Source of the DNA: Planctomycetota bacterium
Lineage (GTDB): Bacteria; Planctomycetota; UBA1135; UBA2386
Direction of reading: 5' to 3'
Assembly (NCBI GenBank): GCA_027621295.1
Contig: JAQCBR010000041.1
Coordinates: 1-32,465, forward strand
DNA length: 32,465 nucleotides
Positions 25,256 to 32,465 of this stretch are shown here, piece by piece (the stretch's first letter is position 1; each line of letters starts with the position of its first letter). The position numbers and the translations under genes were made by a program. The notes beneath the pieces are model-generated. The model saw nothing but the letters and a program-made list of their open reading frames with translations. It made no database searches and was not told the DNA's origin.

Positions 25256-27600
25256 CGTCGGACCTCCCGAGTGAGTGCTTCGACCGCGGTCTGGGCCTCG
25301 TCGAGCAGTGCGGGAACCAGCTGGTCGAAGCCGGAACGGAATCGGTAGACGCAGGCGAGGCGGATCAACGTCGATGCGAGCTCCTGGTCGATCTCGTGGC
25401 GGCGGGGGGCGTTCCCGTCGCGCGAAACCGCTTCGATGAGCCGGGTGGCGAGCTCGTGCCCGGGGGCGGCGTCCCCGCGGCGTTGGAGGGAACGGAGCAC
25501 GAAGTGGGCGCAGAGGTTGCCCGCATCCGTGGCCGGGTGACCCAGCGCGGCCAGGTCGAGGTCGATCCAAGCGACCTCCTCTCCGTGGACGAACAGATTG
25601 CGGTCGTGGAGGTCGCCGTGGCAGAGGGCCGGCTTCGCGTCCGCGAGCGGAGGCAGGCTGTCGGCGAGCTCCACCGCGCGCGCGGCCAGTCCGGGATCGT
25701 GGGGCCGCGCGATGCGTGCCCAGGCATGCAGCGAGCGCGGTGGCTCGGCGACGAACAGATCGGCGTCCGGGAGCGGTGCATCCTGGAACGCCCGCAGCGA
25801 CCGTGCGATCGAGGAGATCGTCGCGTCGTCCAGATCGACGCGATCTCCGAGCATCTCGTGGAGCGGGGTGCCCGGCACGGTGTCCAGCCAGAGAACCCCG
25901 GCACCCTCGTCGTGCTGCACGATGTCCGGCACGCGCGGGAAACCCGGGGTGCGGATCGAGCCGAGCGCTGCGTGTCGATCGACGATGCTCGTCGTGCGCC
26001 CGGGTCGGAGGACCTTCGCGAAGCGCTCGCCGATCCGGACGGTCGCGCGGCGGCCGGCCCGGTAGGCGACGAGCTGGCCCTGCCCGAGCAGCGATCGGAG
26101 TCCGGGCAGCTTGCGGTCGTTCGCCGGGTCCACGGCTGCGACCCGATCGAGATCGGGGTCGTAGGTGCAGTACTCACGCTGTCCGGACGCTCCGCGCCGA
26201 CGGCCCGGCCAAGGGCCGCGGGGGCGAGGATGGAACGTTCCACAGTCCGGATCCCGGAACGCGGTCGGACCCTGCGCAGGCGCCTCGCCGGCATCGAGGA
26301 CAGCGGCGGCACGGTCGAGGATCGCGGCGCACCGGGCTTCGAAATCCGGGGCGAGGTGGCGGAACGGCAGGAGCGCCCGCTCCAGCAGACCGACGCCGAT
26401 GAAGAACGGGAGGTCCTCGCGGTCGGCGCCCTCGGTCCGCTCGAGCAGCTGCTCGAGGATGCGCTGCTGGAACGCGTCGACAGCCGGCCCGGCCTCCGGC
26501 GTGCGGTGCCGCGTCAGCATCGTGTGCGCGACGAGGTGCCCGAGGTCCAGGTACGGATGTCCCTTGCCGAGGCGCTCGAAGTCGACGAGGACCACCCGGT
26601 CGTCGGCACGCAGGAACTGGTGCAGGTGCAGGTCGCCGTGGACCGTGGCTTCGATCGGACGGCGCGGAGCGCGTCTGCGCATCGCGGTGAGCACACGCTC
26701 GATCTGCGGCCCGAGCGAGGGGGCGACGAAACGGAGGTTCTCGCCGATCTCCACAACACGTCGGAGGAGCTCGTCCGTGCCGAGGTCCGGGAGGTCATCG
26801 AGATGCGATCGGTGCAGCGCGCTGACGACGAAGGCCACCTCGTCCGCGGGTGCGGTTCCGGCCAGCACGTGGTCCCAGAGTGGGGACGACGCGACGTCTT
26901 CCTCGACCATCATCCGGCCGTCGAGCATCGCGCCGACGGGCTCGGGCACAGCGCGGCCCAGAGGCCCCTCGCGCAGTCGGCTCGTCCACGCCGAGAGGCG
27001 GCCACCGCGGTCGTCGCTGAAGAACCGGAGGAAGAGTGAGCGCTCCCGACGTTCGTCGCTCGCGTCGTCCTTCAGCGCGAGGTGTGCGCGTTGGATCAGT
27101 CGTCTCTCCGGCTTGTAGCGGACGGTCGTCAGCTCGGACTTCCGGCCCCGGACGCGGAACCTCCCCTCGCCGACGGCCGGGAGTGCGCAGACGCTCCGTT
27201 TCAGCTTGTCGACGTCGGCGACGAAGCGCATCCCTCGGACCGCCGTGTCGTTCGGGAACAGGAACAGCGCGCTCTGCCCGCCGTCGAGCGCGCGGACGCC
27301 CGCCCCGAACGCCGTCGGGATCGCACGGTCCGCGTGCCACTTGCGAAGCAGCTGGGCGGTCCGGTCGCCGCCGTGCGTGCGGATGTAGGCGGGAACCGCA
27401 TGGATCTCGCCCGAAGCGTCGCGGATCTGTAGCGCGAGTCCGACCAGCGCCCCGGTCCCGGGCTTCAGCCGGATGTAGTTCGCGACAGCGGACTCGGCCG
27501 AGAGACCCGCACCGCGGAGCAGCCCGAGCAGGGACTCCGAGTCCAGTAGGGCGTCGAGATCGCCGATCTCGCGCCAGGACGGAGTGTTGGGTTGGCTCAT
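25252..27600 (-). CDS. Tandem double APH-family phosphotransferase
   Basis: 782 aa from ATG 27600 (ATG 27636 would add 12 residues; neither has an RBS). Two complete kinase-like units are fused. Unit 1 has an N-terminal FPNDTAVRGMRF segment, N-lobe TVRYKPERRLIQ, catalytic loop HGDLHLHQ (321-328; Asp323 kept, Asn replaced by Gln328) and LVDFE with metal-ligand Asp340. Unit 2 has its own N-lobe (RIGERFAKVLRPG), HGDLHDRN (661-668; Asp663, Asn668) and WIDLD with Asp680. A Pro/Arg-rich linker (about 455-495) joins them. The family transfers ATP phosphate to hydroxyls of aminoglycosides, choline, ethanolamine or sugars; here a sugar or lipid head group of the glycan is the likely acceptor. Its stop overlaps the ABC start (ATGA). 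An antibiotic-resistance role is less likely given the context. Confidence 0.85.
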   Translation of the reverse strand: MSQPNTPSWREIGDLDALLDSESLLGLLRGAGLSAESAVANYIRLKPGTGALVGLALQIRDASGEIHAVPAYIRTHGGDRTAQLLRKWHADRAIPTAFGAGVRALDGGQSALFLFPNDTAVRGMRFVADVDKLKRSVCALPAVGEGRFRVRGRKSELTTVRYKPERRLIQRAHLALKDDASDERRERSLFLRFFSDDRGGRLSAWTSRLREGPLGRAVPEPVGAMLDGRMMVEEDVASSPLWDHVLAGTAPADEVAFVVSALHRSHLDDLPDLGTDELLRRVVEIGENLRFVAPSLGPQIERVLTAMRRRAPRRPIEATVHGDLHLHQFLRADDRVVLVDFERLGKGHPYLDLGHLVAHTMLTRHRTPEAGPAVDAFQQRILEQLLERTEGADREDLPFFIGVGLLERALLPFRHLAPDFEARCAAILDRAAAVLDAGEAPAQGPTAFRDPDCGTFHPRPRGPWPGRRRGASGQREYCTYDPDLDRVAAVDPANDRKLPGLRSLLGQGQLVAYRAGRRATVRIGERFAKVLRPGRTTSIVDRHAALGSIRTPGFPRVPDIVQHDEGAGVLWLDTVPGTPLHEMLGDRVDLDDATISSIARSLRAFQDAPLPDADLFVAEPPRSLHAWARIARPHDPGLAARAVELADSLPPLADAKPALCHGDLHDRNLFVHGEEVAWIDLDLAALGHPATDAGNLCAHFVLRSLQRRGDAAPGHELATRLIEAVSRDGNAPRRHEIDQELASTLIRLACVYRFRSGFDQLVPALLDEAQTAVEALTREVRR

Positions 27601-27733
27601 GCGGGGGCGGGGAGGGGCAGGACCGGCCGTTGCCATGGAGGGTTCCGCGCCAAGACCATGGGTTGGCGGTCGCGCGGACATGGGCAACCGGGACCGAAGG
27701 CTACCCCGTCGTCCCCCCACAGGCGTCGAGCCG

Positions 27734-27757
27734 GGTCCTTGGGACCACAACGGTTGT
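27734..27757. promoter_or_regulatory. Two small dyads upstream of the double kinase
   Basis: The 222-nt gap 27601-27822 separates the degenerate GT from the kinase gene. It contains GGTCC-TTG-GGACC (27734-27746) immediately followed by ACAAC-G-GTTGT (27747-27757). Both are perfect short inverted repeats. They could be an operator for a promoter serving kinase-ABC-sulfotransferase or the end of the GT transcript. Short palindromes are common at this GC content, so support is weak. Confidence 0.25.
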
Positions 27758-27822
27758 ATCCGACCAGGATTCCAGCGGTTTGGCCGTCGCACGCTGCGCT
27801 GCGAACGCGCGTCCCTTACGGA

Positions 27823-29004
27823 TCAGCTGGACGTCCGCGAGGCTCGACCGCGGCGGCTGGACATCCGCGCTTCCAACGCGTCGAGGAGGCTCTGGGCCCT
27901 CGCGGTCCAGCCAGCGCTGAGGCGGACGCGTTCGGCCGTCGCCGGCCAGGGCGACGCTTCGCGATCGAGCGCTTGCTCGAGAGCCATCGCCAGATCCTCC
28001 GCATGGCATGGCCGGAAGAAGTGGATGCCCGGGATGCCAGCGGTCCAGCTCGAGGTCTCGTCGGACCGCCCCACGATCAGTGGCTTCTTCGCGGCGATCC
28101 CGCCGAACAGCGCCAGGTCGTCGCTCCGCGACCCCGGCATGGGCGCGCAGTGGGAGATCACCGCGTCGGCCGCGTGGAAGAGCCTGGCCAGGGCGGCCCC
28201 GGTCGCCAGCGGTTCGGCGTGGATCAGGTCGGGGCGCTTCCTCGCCCGCGCTCTCGCGAGCGCAGCGGACTCCGGCTCCGAGGTCGCGATCCGTAGCGAG
28301 AGGCTGCGGCGCGTCCTGAGCGCCTCGACGGAATCGGCAGCCAGCGCGATCGCGGTCGGCTGACTCCTCTCGAGCGGGAGCAGGACCGACGGGCCGTCGT
28401 CGACGGCCGGTGGCGGGGGAGCTGCGGTCGCTCCGTCGAATCGGTCGAGGTCGACGCCCCCGGGCTGGACGATGACCCGGGAGCTGGTCACTCCAAGCCT
28501 GCCGAGCGCCCGTGCGAGCCCGTCGTGGGTTACGCTGACGAGGTCCGCGTCGCGGAGGACGTCGATGCACAGCGCGTTCGCGACCCGGAGGCTGCCCGGC
28601 GCATCGTTGCCTTCCCAGATCCGGTCGGTGACGCGGAGCACGAAGGGAATGGCCGCGGCGCGCGCGAAGTCGCGTCCCGCGGTGCCGCAGAACGACAGCT
28701 GCTCGATGACTGCGTCAAACGGGCCCGCGGCCATCATGGCCGCGACGAAAGCCTGGGCGTTGTCGAGGAGCGCGGTCACGCGCTCGGAGTCCTGGAACCG
28801 GCATGGAGGGACGACACGAACGCCCGTCAGGACCCGCTCCGGCGTTCCACGCCTGGAACCGACGAACGGAGCGACCTCGGTGCCCGCAGCGCGAAGGCCG
28901 CGGGCCAGGCCGCAGAAGCTGCGTGCGGCCTGGCCACTGCCCCCGAGCTCGAGTTCGGGATCAGAACAGAGGTACGCGATGCGGTGTGTGCTCCGCAGCG
29001 ACAT
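27823..29004 (-). CDS. Degenerate GT4-like protein (probable pseudo-glycosyltransferase)
   Basis: 393 aa. Clear paralogue of the GT4 at 14383-15555: RIAYLCSDP versus RLAYICSDP, GVRVVPP versus GVRVFPP, LLDNAQAFVAA versus LLDNAEAMAAA, and LSFCGTAGRDFARAAAIPFV versus LSLFGTAGREVARLASIPFI. The donor half has decayed: the SPLKLVEAIA block is DDLALFGGIA, so the Lys and Glu positions are Ala298 and Gly301, and the GSLKEWHG loop is missing. The frame is intact and full length, which argues for a retained non-catalytic role (acceptor binding, or partner of an active GT) rather than a dead gene. ATG 29004 has GGAG 4 nt upstream. It is the first gene of the minus-strand locus. Confidence 0.82.
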   Translation of the reverse strand: MSLRSTHRIAYLCSDPELELGGSGQAARSFCGLARGLRAAGTEVAPFVGSRRGTPERVLTGVRVVPPCRFQDSERVTALLDNAQAFVAAMMAAGPFDAVIEQLSFCGTAGRDFARAAAIPFVLRVTDRIWEGNDAPGSLRVANALCIDVLRDADLVSVTHDGLARALGRLGVTSSRVIVQPGGVDLDRFDGATAAPPPPAVDDGPSVLLPLERSQPTAIALAADSVEALRTRRSLSLRIATSEPESAALARARARKRPDLIHAEPLATGAALARLFHAADAVISHCAPMPGSRSDDLALFGGIAAKKPLIVGRSDETSSWTAGIPGIHFFRPCHAEDLAMALEQALDREASPWPATAERVRLSAGWTARAQSLLDALEARMSSRRGRASRTSS

Positions 29005-29170
29005 CGAACTCCAGTCGGTGGTCGGAGGTGTGTGTGCGTCCCGCGCCGGACCGTCCGCGCGCGGGGTGTGGGACGAGGTTGTGTCGAACCGCGCGGCCCG
29101 AGGGGCCGGGGTCCAGGTGGCGGCGATGGCCAGGGGCCGGTGTGCCGTCGCGGTCCTGGACAGCAAACCG

Positions 29171-29187
29171 CGCACCAGATCGGTGCG
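29171..29187. promoter_or_regulatory. 6-bp inverted repeat, middle of divergent region
   Basis: CGCACC (29171-29176) and GGTGCG (29182-29187) around a 5-nt centre. It could be an operator or a hairpin 167 nt ahead of the degenerate GT gene. Evidence is the symmetry alone. Confidence 0.22.
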
Positions 29188-29329
29188 ATTGGCAGGATTC
29201 CGACCCTGTCCCCCAGGCTCCGCATCGCCCAACCCCCGATAGGACCGTCGCGTCGGCTGGATGCACGCCCAGCTGGTGATTCGCGCCTCGGCAAGAGTTC
29301 GTCCCAGTGGCGTTCGGAATCCGGACGCA

Positions 29330-29357
29330 GGCTGCACGGGGTCACGGACGTGCAGCC
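29330..29357. promoter_or_regulatory. 8-bp inverted repeat 42 nt before the oxidoreductase
   Basis: GGCTGCAC (29330-29337) and GTGCAGCC (29350-29357) are perfect 8-bp arms with a 12-nt spacer; the arm centres are 20 bp apart, two turns of DNA, as expected for a dimeric repressor or activator. It could also form a leader hairpin. The position just upstream of ATG 29400 suggests control of the oxidoreductase. Confidence 0.4.
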
Positions 29358-29399
29358 GCGCGCTTTACGAGTGTCCGCGGGTCTGGTCCGATCCGCGCC

Positions 29400-30599
29400 A
29401 TGCAGCAGGATCGCCCCCTCGGAATCGGACTCGTCGGCGCAGGCTTCATCGCGGCCACCCGGGCTCGCTGCTACCGCGCCCTGGGCGGTCGCGCGGCGCT
29501 CCGGGCGGTCGCGACGCGGAACCCGGCCCGCGCGTCCGATTTCGCGCAGGCCCACGGGGTCGCAGGTGCAGCCGAGTCCTTCGACGCCCTGCTCGCACGG
29601 GACGACATCGACCTCGTCGATCTCTGCGTTCCGAACGATCTGCATCGGCCGATGACCGAGGCGGCGGCGCGTGCCGGCAAGCACGTGGTCTGCACGAAGC
29701 CGCTGACCGCCTACGTGGGGCAGGACCTCGGAGACGACCCCGAAGCCGAGGTCGCGGCCACGCCGAGGCGGCGGATGCTCGAACTCGCTGTCGCCGACGC
29801 GGAGGCGATGGTGGCCGCCTGCGATGCCGCCGGCGTGCAGCTGATGTACGGCGAGAACTGGGTCTACGCGCCCGGGGTCGTACGCGCCGCGGGGCTCCTC
29901 GGCCAGGCCGACGGGACGATCCTCGACATGCGTGGTGGCGAGAGTCACAAGGGTTCGCACTCCCCGTACTCGAAGCTGTGGCGCCACACCGGCGGCGGCG
30001 CGCTGCTCCGCCTGGGTGCCCACCCGATCGGCGCGATGCTCTGGCTGAAGCGCGAGGAGGCTCGCCGTCGCGGGGCTGCGCCGATCGTCGCGACGGCAGT
30101 GACGGCCGACGTCGCGGATCTCTCCAGGATCGCCGCGCTCGACGCGGAGACTGCGGCTTACGTGACGCGTGGTTGGGTGGACGTGGAGAACTGGGGCTTC
30201 GTGTCCATCGCTTTCTCCGATGGGTCTCGCGGCCTCGCCTGGGGTGCGGACACGACGCTCGGCGGCATGGAGAGCCGGCTCGACATCCAGGCGAGCAACG
30301 CCCGCTACCGCTGCAACCTCAGTCCGAACGATCTGCTGCAGGCCTACGCGCCGGACGCCTCGGTGTTCGGCGACGCCTACATCATGGAGAAGGTCGATTC
30401 CGGCGCGGGCTGGACGACGCCGATCCCCGACGAGGACTGGACGTCCGGACACCTCGCGATGTGCGCCGACTTCGTCGACGCGGTTCGCAGCGGACGGCCC
30501 GCGCGCTCGGATGGACGTCTCGGCGCCGACGTCGTGCGTGTCGTCTACGCGGCCTACGTCGCGGCTGCCGAAGGTCGTCGCGTGGCGCTCGACGCCTGA
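29400..30599 (+). CDS. Gfo/Idh/MocA-family oxidoreductase, atypical active site
   Basis: 399 aa, usually an NAD(P)-dependent sugar or inositol dehydrogenase or dehydratase. The Rossmann motif GIGLVGAGFIA is at residues 8-18. The family EKP motif reads CTKPL with Lys100 kept but Thr in place of Glu. A charged insertion of about 25 residues follows (DLGDDPEAEVAATPRRR). The second catalytic segment, normally GGG...DxGxH, reads GGGALLRLGAHPIG: His208 is kept but the Asp position is Arg204. Reactions other than simple sugar dehydrogenation are therefore plausible. Start ATG 29400 is chosen because the Rossmann fold begins at once; no clear RBS. It is divergent from the glycan locus and could supply or modify a nucleotide sugar, but this link is only positional. 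Confidence 0.85.
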   Translation: MQQDRPLGIGLVGAGFIAATRARCYRALGGRAALRAVATRNPARASDFAQAHGVAGAAESFDALLARDDIDLVDLCVPNDLHRPMTEAAARAGKHVVCTKPLTAYVGQDLGDDPEAEVAATPRRRMLELAVADAEAMVAACDAAGVQLMYGENWVYAPGVVRAAGLLGQADGTILDMRGGESHKGSHSPYSKLWRHTGGGALLRLGAHPIGAMLWLKREEARRRGAAPIVATAVTADVADLSRIAALDAETAAYVTRGWVDVENWGFVSIAFSDGSRGLAWGADTTLGGMESRLDIQASNARYRCNLSPNDLLQAYAPDASVFGDAYIMEKVDSGAGWTTPIPDEDWTSGHLAMCADFVDAVRSGRPARSDGRLGADVVRVVYAAYVAAAEGRRVALDA

Positions 30600-30616
30600 C
30601 GAGCGGGGATCCCGAT

Positions 30617-30630
30617 CCGACCGGGGTCGG
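30617..30630 (+). terminator. Short GC hairpin after the oxidoreductase
   Basis: CCGAC (30617-30621) pairs with GTCGG (30626-30630) around a 4-nt loop in the 68-nt gap before the dehydrogenase gene. There is no T-tract, so termination is uncertain. Confidence 0.22.
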
Positions 30631-30667
30631 CTTGGAGGGGCACCGTTCGGGGACTAACTTCGTCGCC

Positions 30668-32465
30668 ATGCGCTCGCTCCTGCCCCTGTCGCTCCTGCCC
30701 TGGCTCGCTGCTCCGCTGATCGCGCAGGCCGGAGACGCGAAGGACCCGAAGGGTCTCCGGCAGGAGGACCCGCCGGCCTGGATGGTGATCCCGGCTTCGC
30801 CGGTGCGGACCCCGGCCGAGGAACTCGCGACGTTCGTGGTCGAACCCGGCTACCGGGTCCAGCTCGTCGCCGCCGAGCCGCTGGTCCAGGACCCGGTCGC
30901 GATCCGCTTCGACGAGGAGGGGCGGGTGTGGGTCGTCGAGATGCGCGGCTACATGCCGGACGCGGACGGCGCGGGCGAGAAGGAGGCGGTGGGGTCGATC
31001 GCTGTCCTCGAGGACAGCGACAGCGACGGCGTGATGGACCGGCGCACGGTCTACGCCGACGGGCTCGCGATGCCGCGCGCGGTGCTGCCGCTCGGCGACG
31101 GTGAAGCTCTCGTCCTCGCGCCGCCTCACTTCCTCCACCTGAAGGACCGCGATGGCGATGGCGTCGCCGACGAGCGGACGTCGATCGGCGTCGAGTTCGA
31201 CAACGGCTTCACCGATCCGGAGCACGCGGCGAACACGCCGACGTTCGGTATCGACAACTGGATCTACCTCGCGCGGTTCGACAAGCGCCTGCGGCTCCGC
31301 GACGGCGTGTGGGAGGTCGAGCCCGCCGCGTTCGGCGGCCAGTGGGGGCTCGGCAAGGACGATGCGGGCGGCTTCTGGTTCAACACCAACAGCGACTACC
31401 TCCGCGCGCACCTCGCACCACCGTCCTACGTGGCGCTCCACCCCGGTCTCGACCGTCCGGCCTACTACAACCAGCGGATCGGCCACAGCCAGGAAGTCTG
31501 GCCGATCCGGATCACGCCCGGCGTGAACCGCGGCTACCAGAAGAACGTGCTCCGCGAGGACGGTCGTCTGCGGACCTTCACGGCGGTGTGCGCGCCGACC
31601 GTGTACCGCGGCGACCTGATGCCCGAGCTCCGCGGCGACGTCTTCGCGGTCGAGCCCGCGTGCCATGTCGTGCGCCGCGCGAAGGTCACCGTCGATGGGA
31701 CAGGCGCCCGCGGCGAGAACGCCTACCCCGACCGCGAGTTCCTCGCGTCCACCGACGAGCGCTTCCGTCCGGTCTTCGCCGAGACCGGGCCGGACGGGGC
31801 GCTGTACCTCGTCGACCTGTACCGCGGTCTGATCCAGCACCGGAACTACCTGACCTCCTACCTGCGCCGTCAGGTCGAAGCGCGCGGGCTCGCCGCGCCG
31901 ATCCACGTCGGCCGCATCTGGCGGGTCGTGCCCGATCCGCAGGTTGCCGCAGCTGGGGCGCCGGTCCTGGCCTCGACAGAACTCGGCGTCGATCCGGAGA
32001 AGGTCGCGCGCGCGGACCGGATCGAGATGCCGGACGGCACGTGGCTCCGCGCGCTCAACGGCGCCAAGGATGCACCGGCCCTGCAGTGGCCGGCCGACGT
32101 TCCGTACGCCCCGGTGATCGGGAAGACGACGGACGGTGGCGGTCAGGACTGGTACCGCCACGCGGACGGCTCGATGTCGACGACCTCCGTCGTCGAAGGC
32201 TCCGGACTCCCGGGGCCGCTGTCGTTGTCGACGGTCGCCAACCCGGCGCCTCGCGCTGGGGCGGCACCGATCCCGGCGCCGCCGGTCGTGCGCGTTCCTG
32301 ACGCGGCGACCGCGGTCGCGCTCCTCGACCATCCGAACGGTGCGGTCCGTGACCTCGCCCAGCGCCGCCTCGTCCGTCGACCGCACGAGGCGCACGACCA
32401 CCTCGGCGAGATCGTCCGCGTCGCGCGGACCGGCGACGCGCTGGCGCGCGTCCACGCGCTGTGGA
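30668..32465 (+). CDS. Membrane-bound dehydrogenase / PVC-type haem-binding family protein (3' end outside window)
   Basis: At least 599 codons, open to the window edge. A Sec signal peptide (LLPLSLLPWLAAPLIAQA) is followed by a sorbosone/glucose-dehydrogenase-like beta-propeller: FVVEPGYRVQLVAAEPLVQDPVAIRFDEEG, then VWVVEMRGYMPDADG, and DSDSDGVMDRRTVYADGL with calcium-type Asp-rich turns repeated as DRDGDGVADE. Then come GQWGLGKDDAGGFWFNTNS and the family signature YLVDLYRGLIQHRNYLT before HVGRIWRV. The last visible residues begin a HEAT-like segment (HPNGAVRDLAQRRLVRR). Complete members are periplasmic, 900-1200 aa, and often end in a c-type haem domain, which would lie beyond the window. 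The family is highly expanded in Planctomycetota and is thought to oxidise sugars or sugar derivatives. Confidence 0.88.
   Translation, partial: MRSLLPLSLLPWLAAPLIAQAGDAKDPKGLRQEDPPAWMVIPASPVRTPAEELATFVVEPGYRVQLVAAEPLVQDPVAIRFDEEGRVWVVEMRGYMPDADGAGEKEAVGSIAVLEDSDSDGVMDRRTVYADGLAMPRAVLPLGDGEALVLAPPHFLHLKDRDGDGVADERTSIGVEFDNGFTDPEHAANTPTFGIDNWIYLARFDKRLRLRDGVWEVEPAAFGGQWGLGKDDAGGFWFNTNSDYLRAHLAPPSYVALHPGLDRPAYYNQRIGHSQEVWPIRITPGVNRGYQKNVLREDGRLRTFTAVCAPTVYRGDLMPELRGDVFAVEPACHVVRRAKVTVDGTGARGENAYPDREFLASTDERFRPVFAETGPDGALYLVDLYRGLIQHRNYLTSYLRRQVEARGLAAPIHVGRIWRVVPDPQVAAAGAPVLASTELGVDPEKVARADRIEMPDGTWLRALNGAKDAPALQWPADVPYAPVIGKTTDGGGQDWYRHADGSMSTTSVVEGSGLPGPLSLSTVANPAPRAGAAPIPAPPVVRVPDAATAVALLDHPNGAVRDLAQRRLVRRPHEAHDHLGEIVRVARTGDALARVHALW

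Larger units (their letters stand above)
29005..29399. other. 395-nt divergent intergenic region
   Basis: Lies between the first gene of the glycan locus (minus, start 29004) and the oxidoreductase (plus, start 29400), so it must hold both promoters. I see no convincing coding frame, tRNA or consensus -35/-10 pair. Two inverted repeats inside it are listed separately (29171-29187 and 29330-29357). Confidence 0.6.

Noticed and set aside
25252..27600. Aminoglycoside-resistance gene
   Set aside because: The APH fold is shared by many sugar, choline and protein kinases; the tandem form, glycan neighbours and overlap with an exporter argue for a biosynthetic role.
29005..29399. Possible tRNA or small RNA in the divergent region
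   Set aside because: Some GTTCGA-like fragments occur, but no cloverleaf arms or CCA-end context could be assembled.
30554..32455. 633-codon minus-strand open frame at the right edge
   Set aside because: Antisense to the membrane-bound dehydrogenase, whose propeller and signature motifs on the plus strand are convincing.

Overview
The window is about 70% GC and densely packed. Almost every gene has long shadow ORFs in other frames. A diderm envelope is implied by an HldD heptose epimerase, an AlgE-like outer-membrane exporter, two lipobox proteins and a LolA-like secreted protein. The right-edge gene belongs to the membrane-bound dehydrogenase (PVC-type haem-binding) family that is greatly expanded in Planctomycetota, and the alpha-2-macroglobulin and HEAT proteins also fit. 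My best guess is a high-GC planctomycete. The phylum is an inference; I see no rRNA, tRNA, mobile element or CRISPR array.

Left part (1-11201), mostly housekeeping and envelope genes: the 3' part of a very large alpha-2-macroglobulin-like protein with a TPR tail; a voltage-gated K+ channel with a C-terminal zinc ribbon; a secreted HEAT-repeat protein divergent from a LolA-like protein; hldD; and prfC (release factor 3), which converges on hldD.

Central and right part (11313-29004): eleven genes, all on the minus strand, that look like one surface-glycan assembly and export locus. In transcription order they are: degenerate GT4-like protein, tandem two-domain APH-type kinase, ABC exporter, sulfotransferase, (295-nt gap), right-handed beta-helix lipoprotein, five-repeat carboxypeptidase-regulatory-like protein, MurG/GT28-like glycosyltransferase, GT4, GT4, APH-type pseudokinase, AlgE-like beta-barrel. 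Seven genes from 22166 to 11313 are joined by 1- or 4-nt stop/start overlaps, and kinase-ABC-sulfotransferase overlap in the same way. I infer a sulfated, possibly phosphorylated, secreted glycan or glycolipid.

The most striking pattern is that a glycosyltransferase plus APH-fold kinase pair occurs twice, at the two ends of the locus, in the same order. In each copy the kinase is translationally coupled to an exporter gene. Degeneration is reciprocal. In the 13106-15555 copy the GT keeps its donor-site motif but the kinase has lost its HGD Asp, its Asn and its metal-binding Asp. In the 25252-29004 copy the GT has lost the donor-site Lys and Glu, while the kinase is duplicated and keeps its catalytic aspartates.

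Right edge (29400-32465): a divergent Gfo/Idh/MocA-family oxidoreductase that keeps Lys and His but has Arg where the usual catalytic Asp sits, and the 5' part of a membrane-bound dehydrogenase that leaves the window. Several intergenic dyads are described as possible operators or hairpins.
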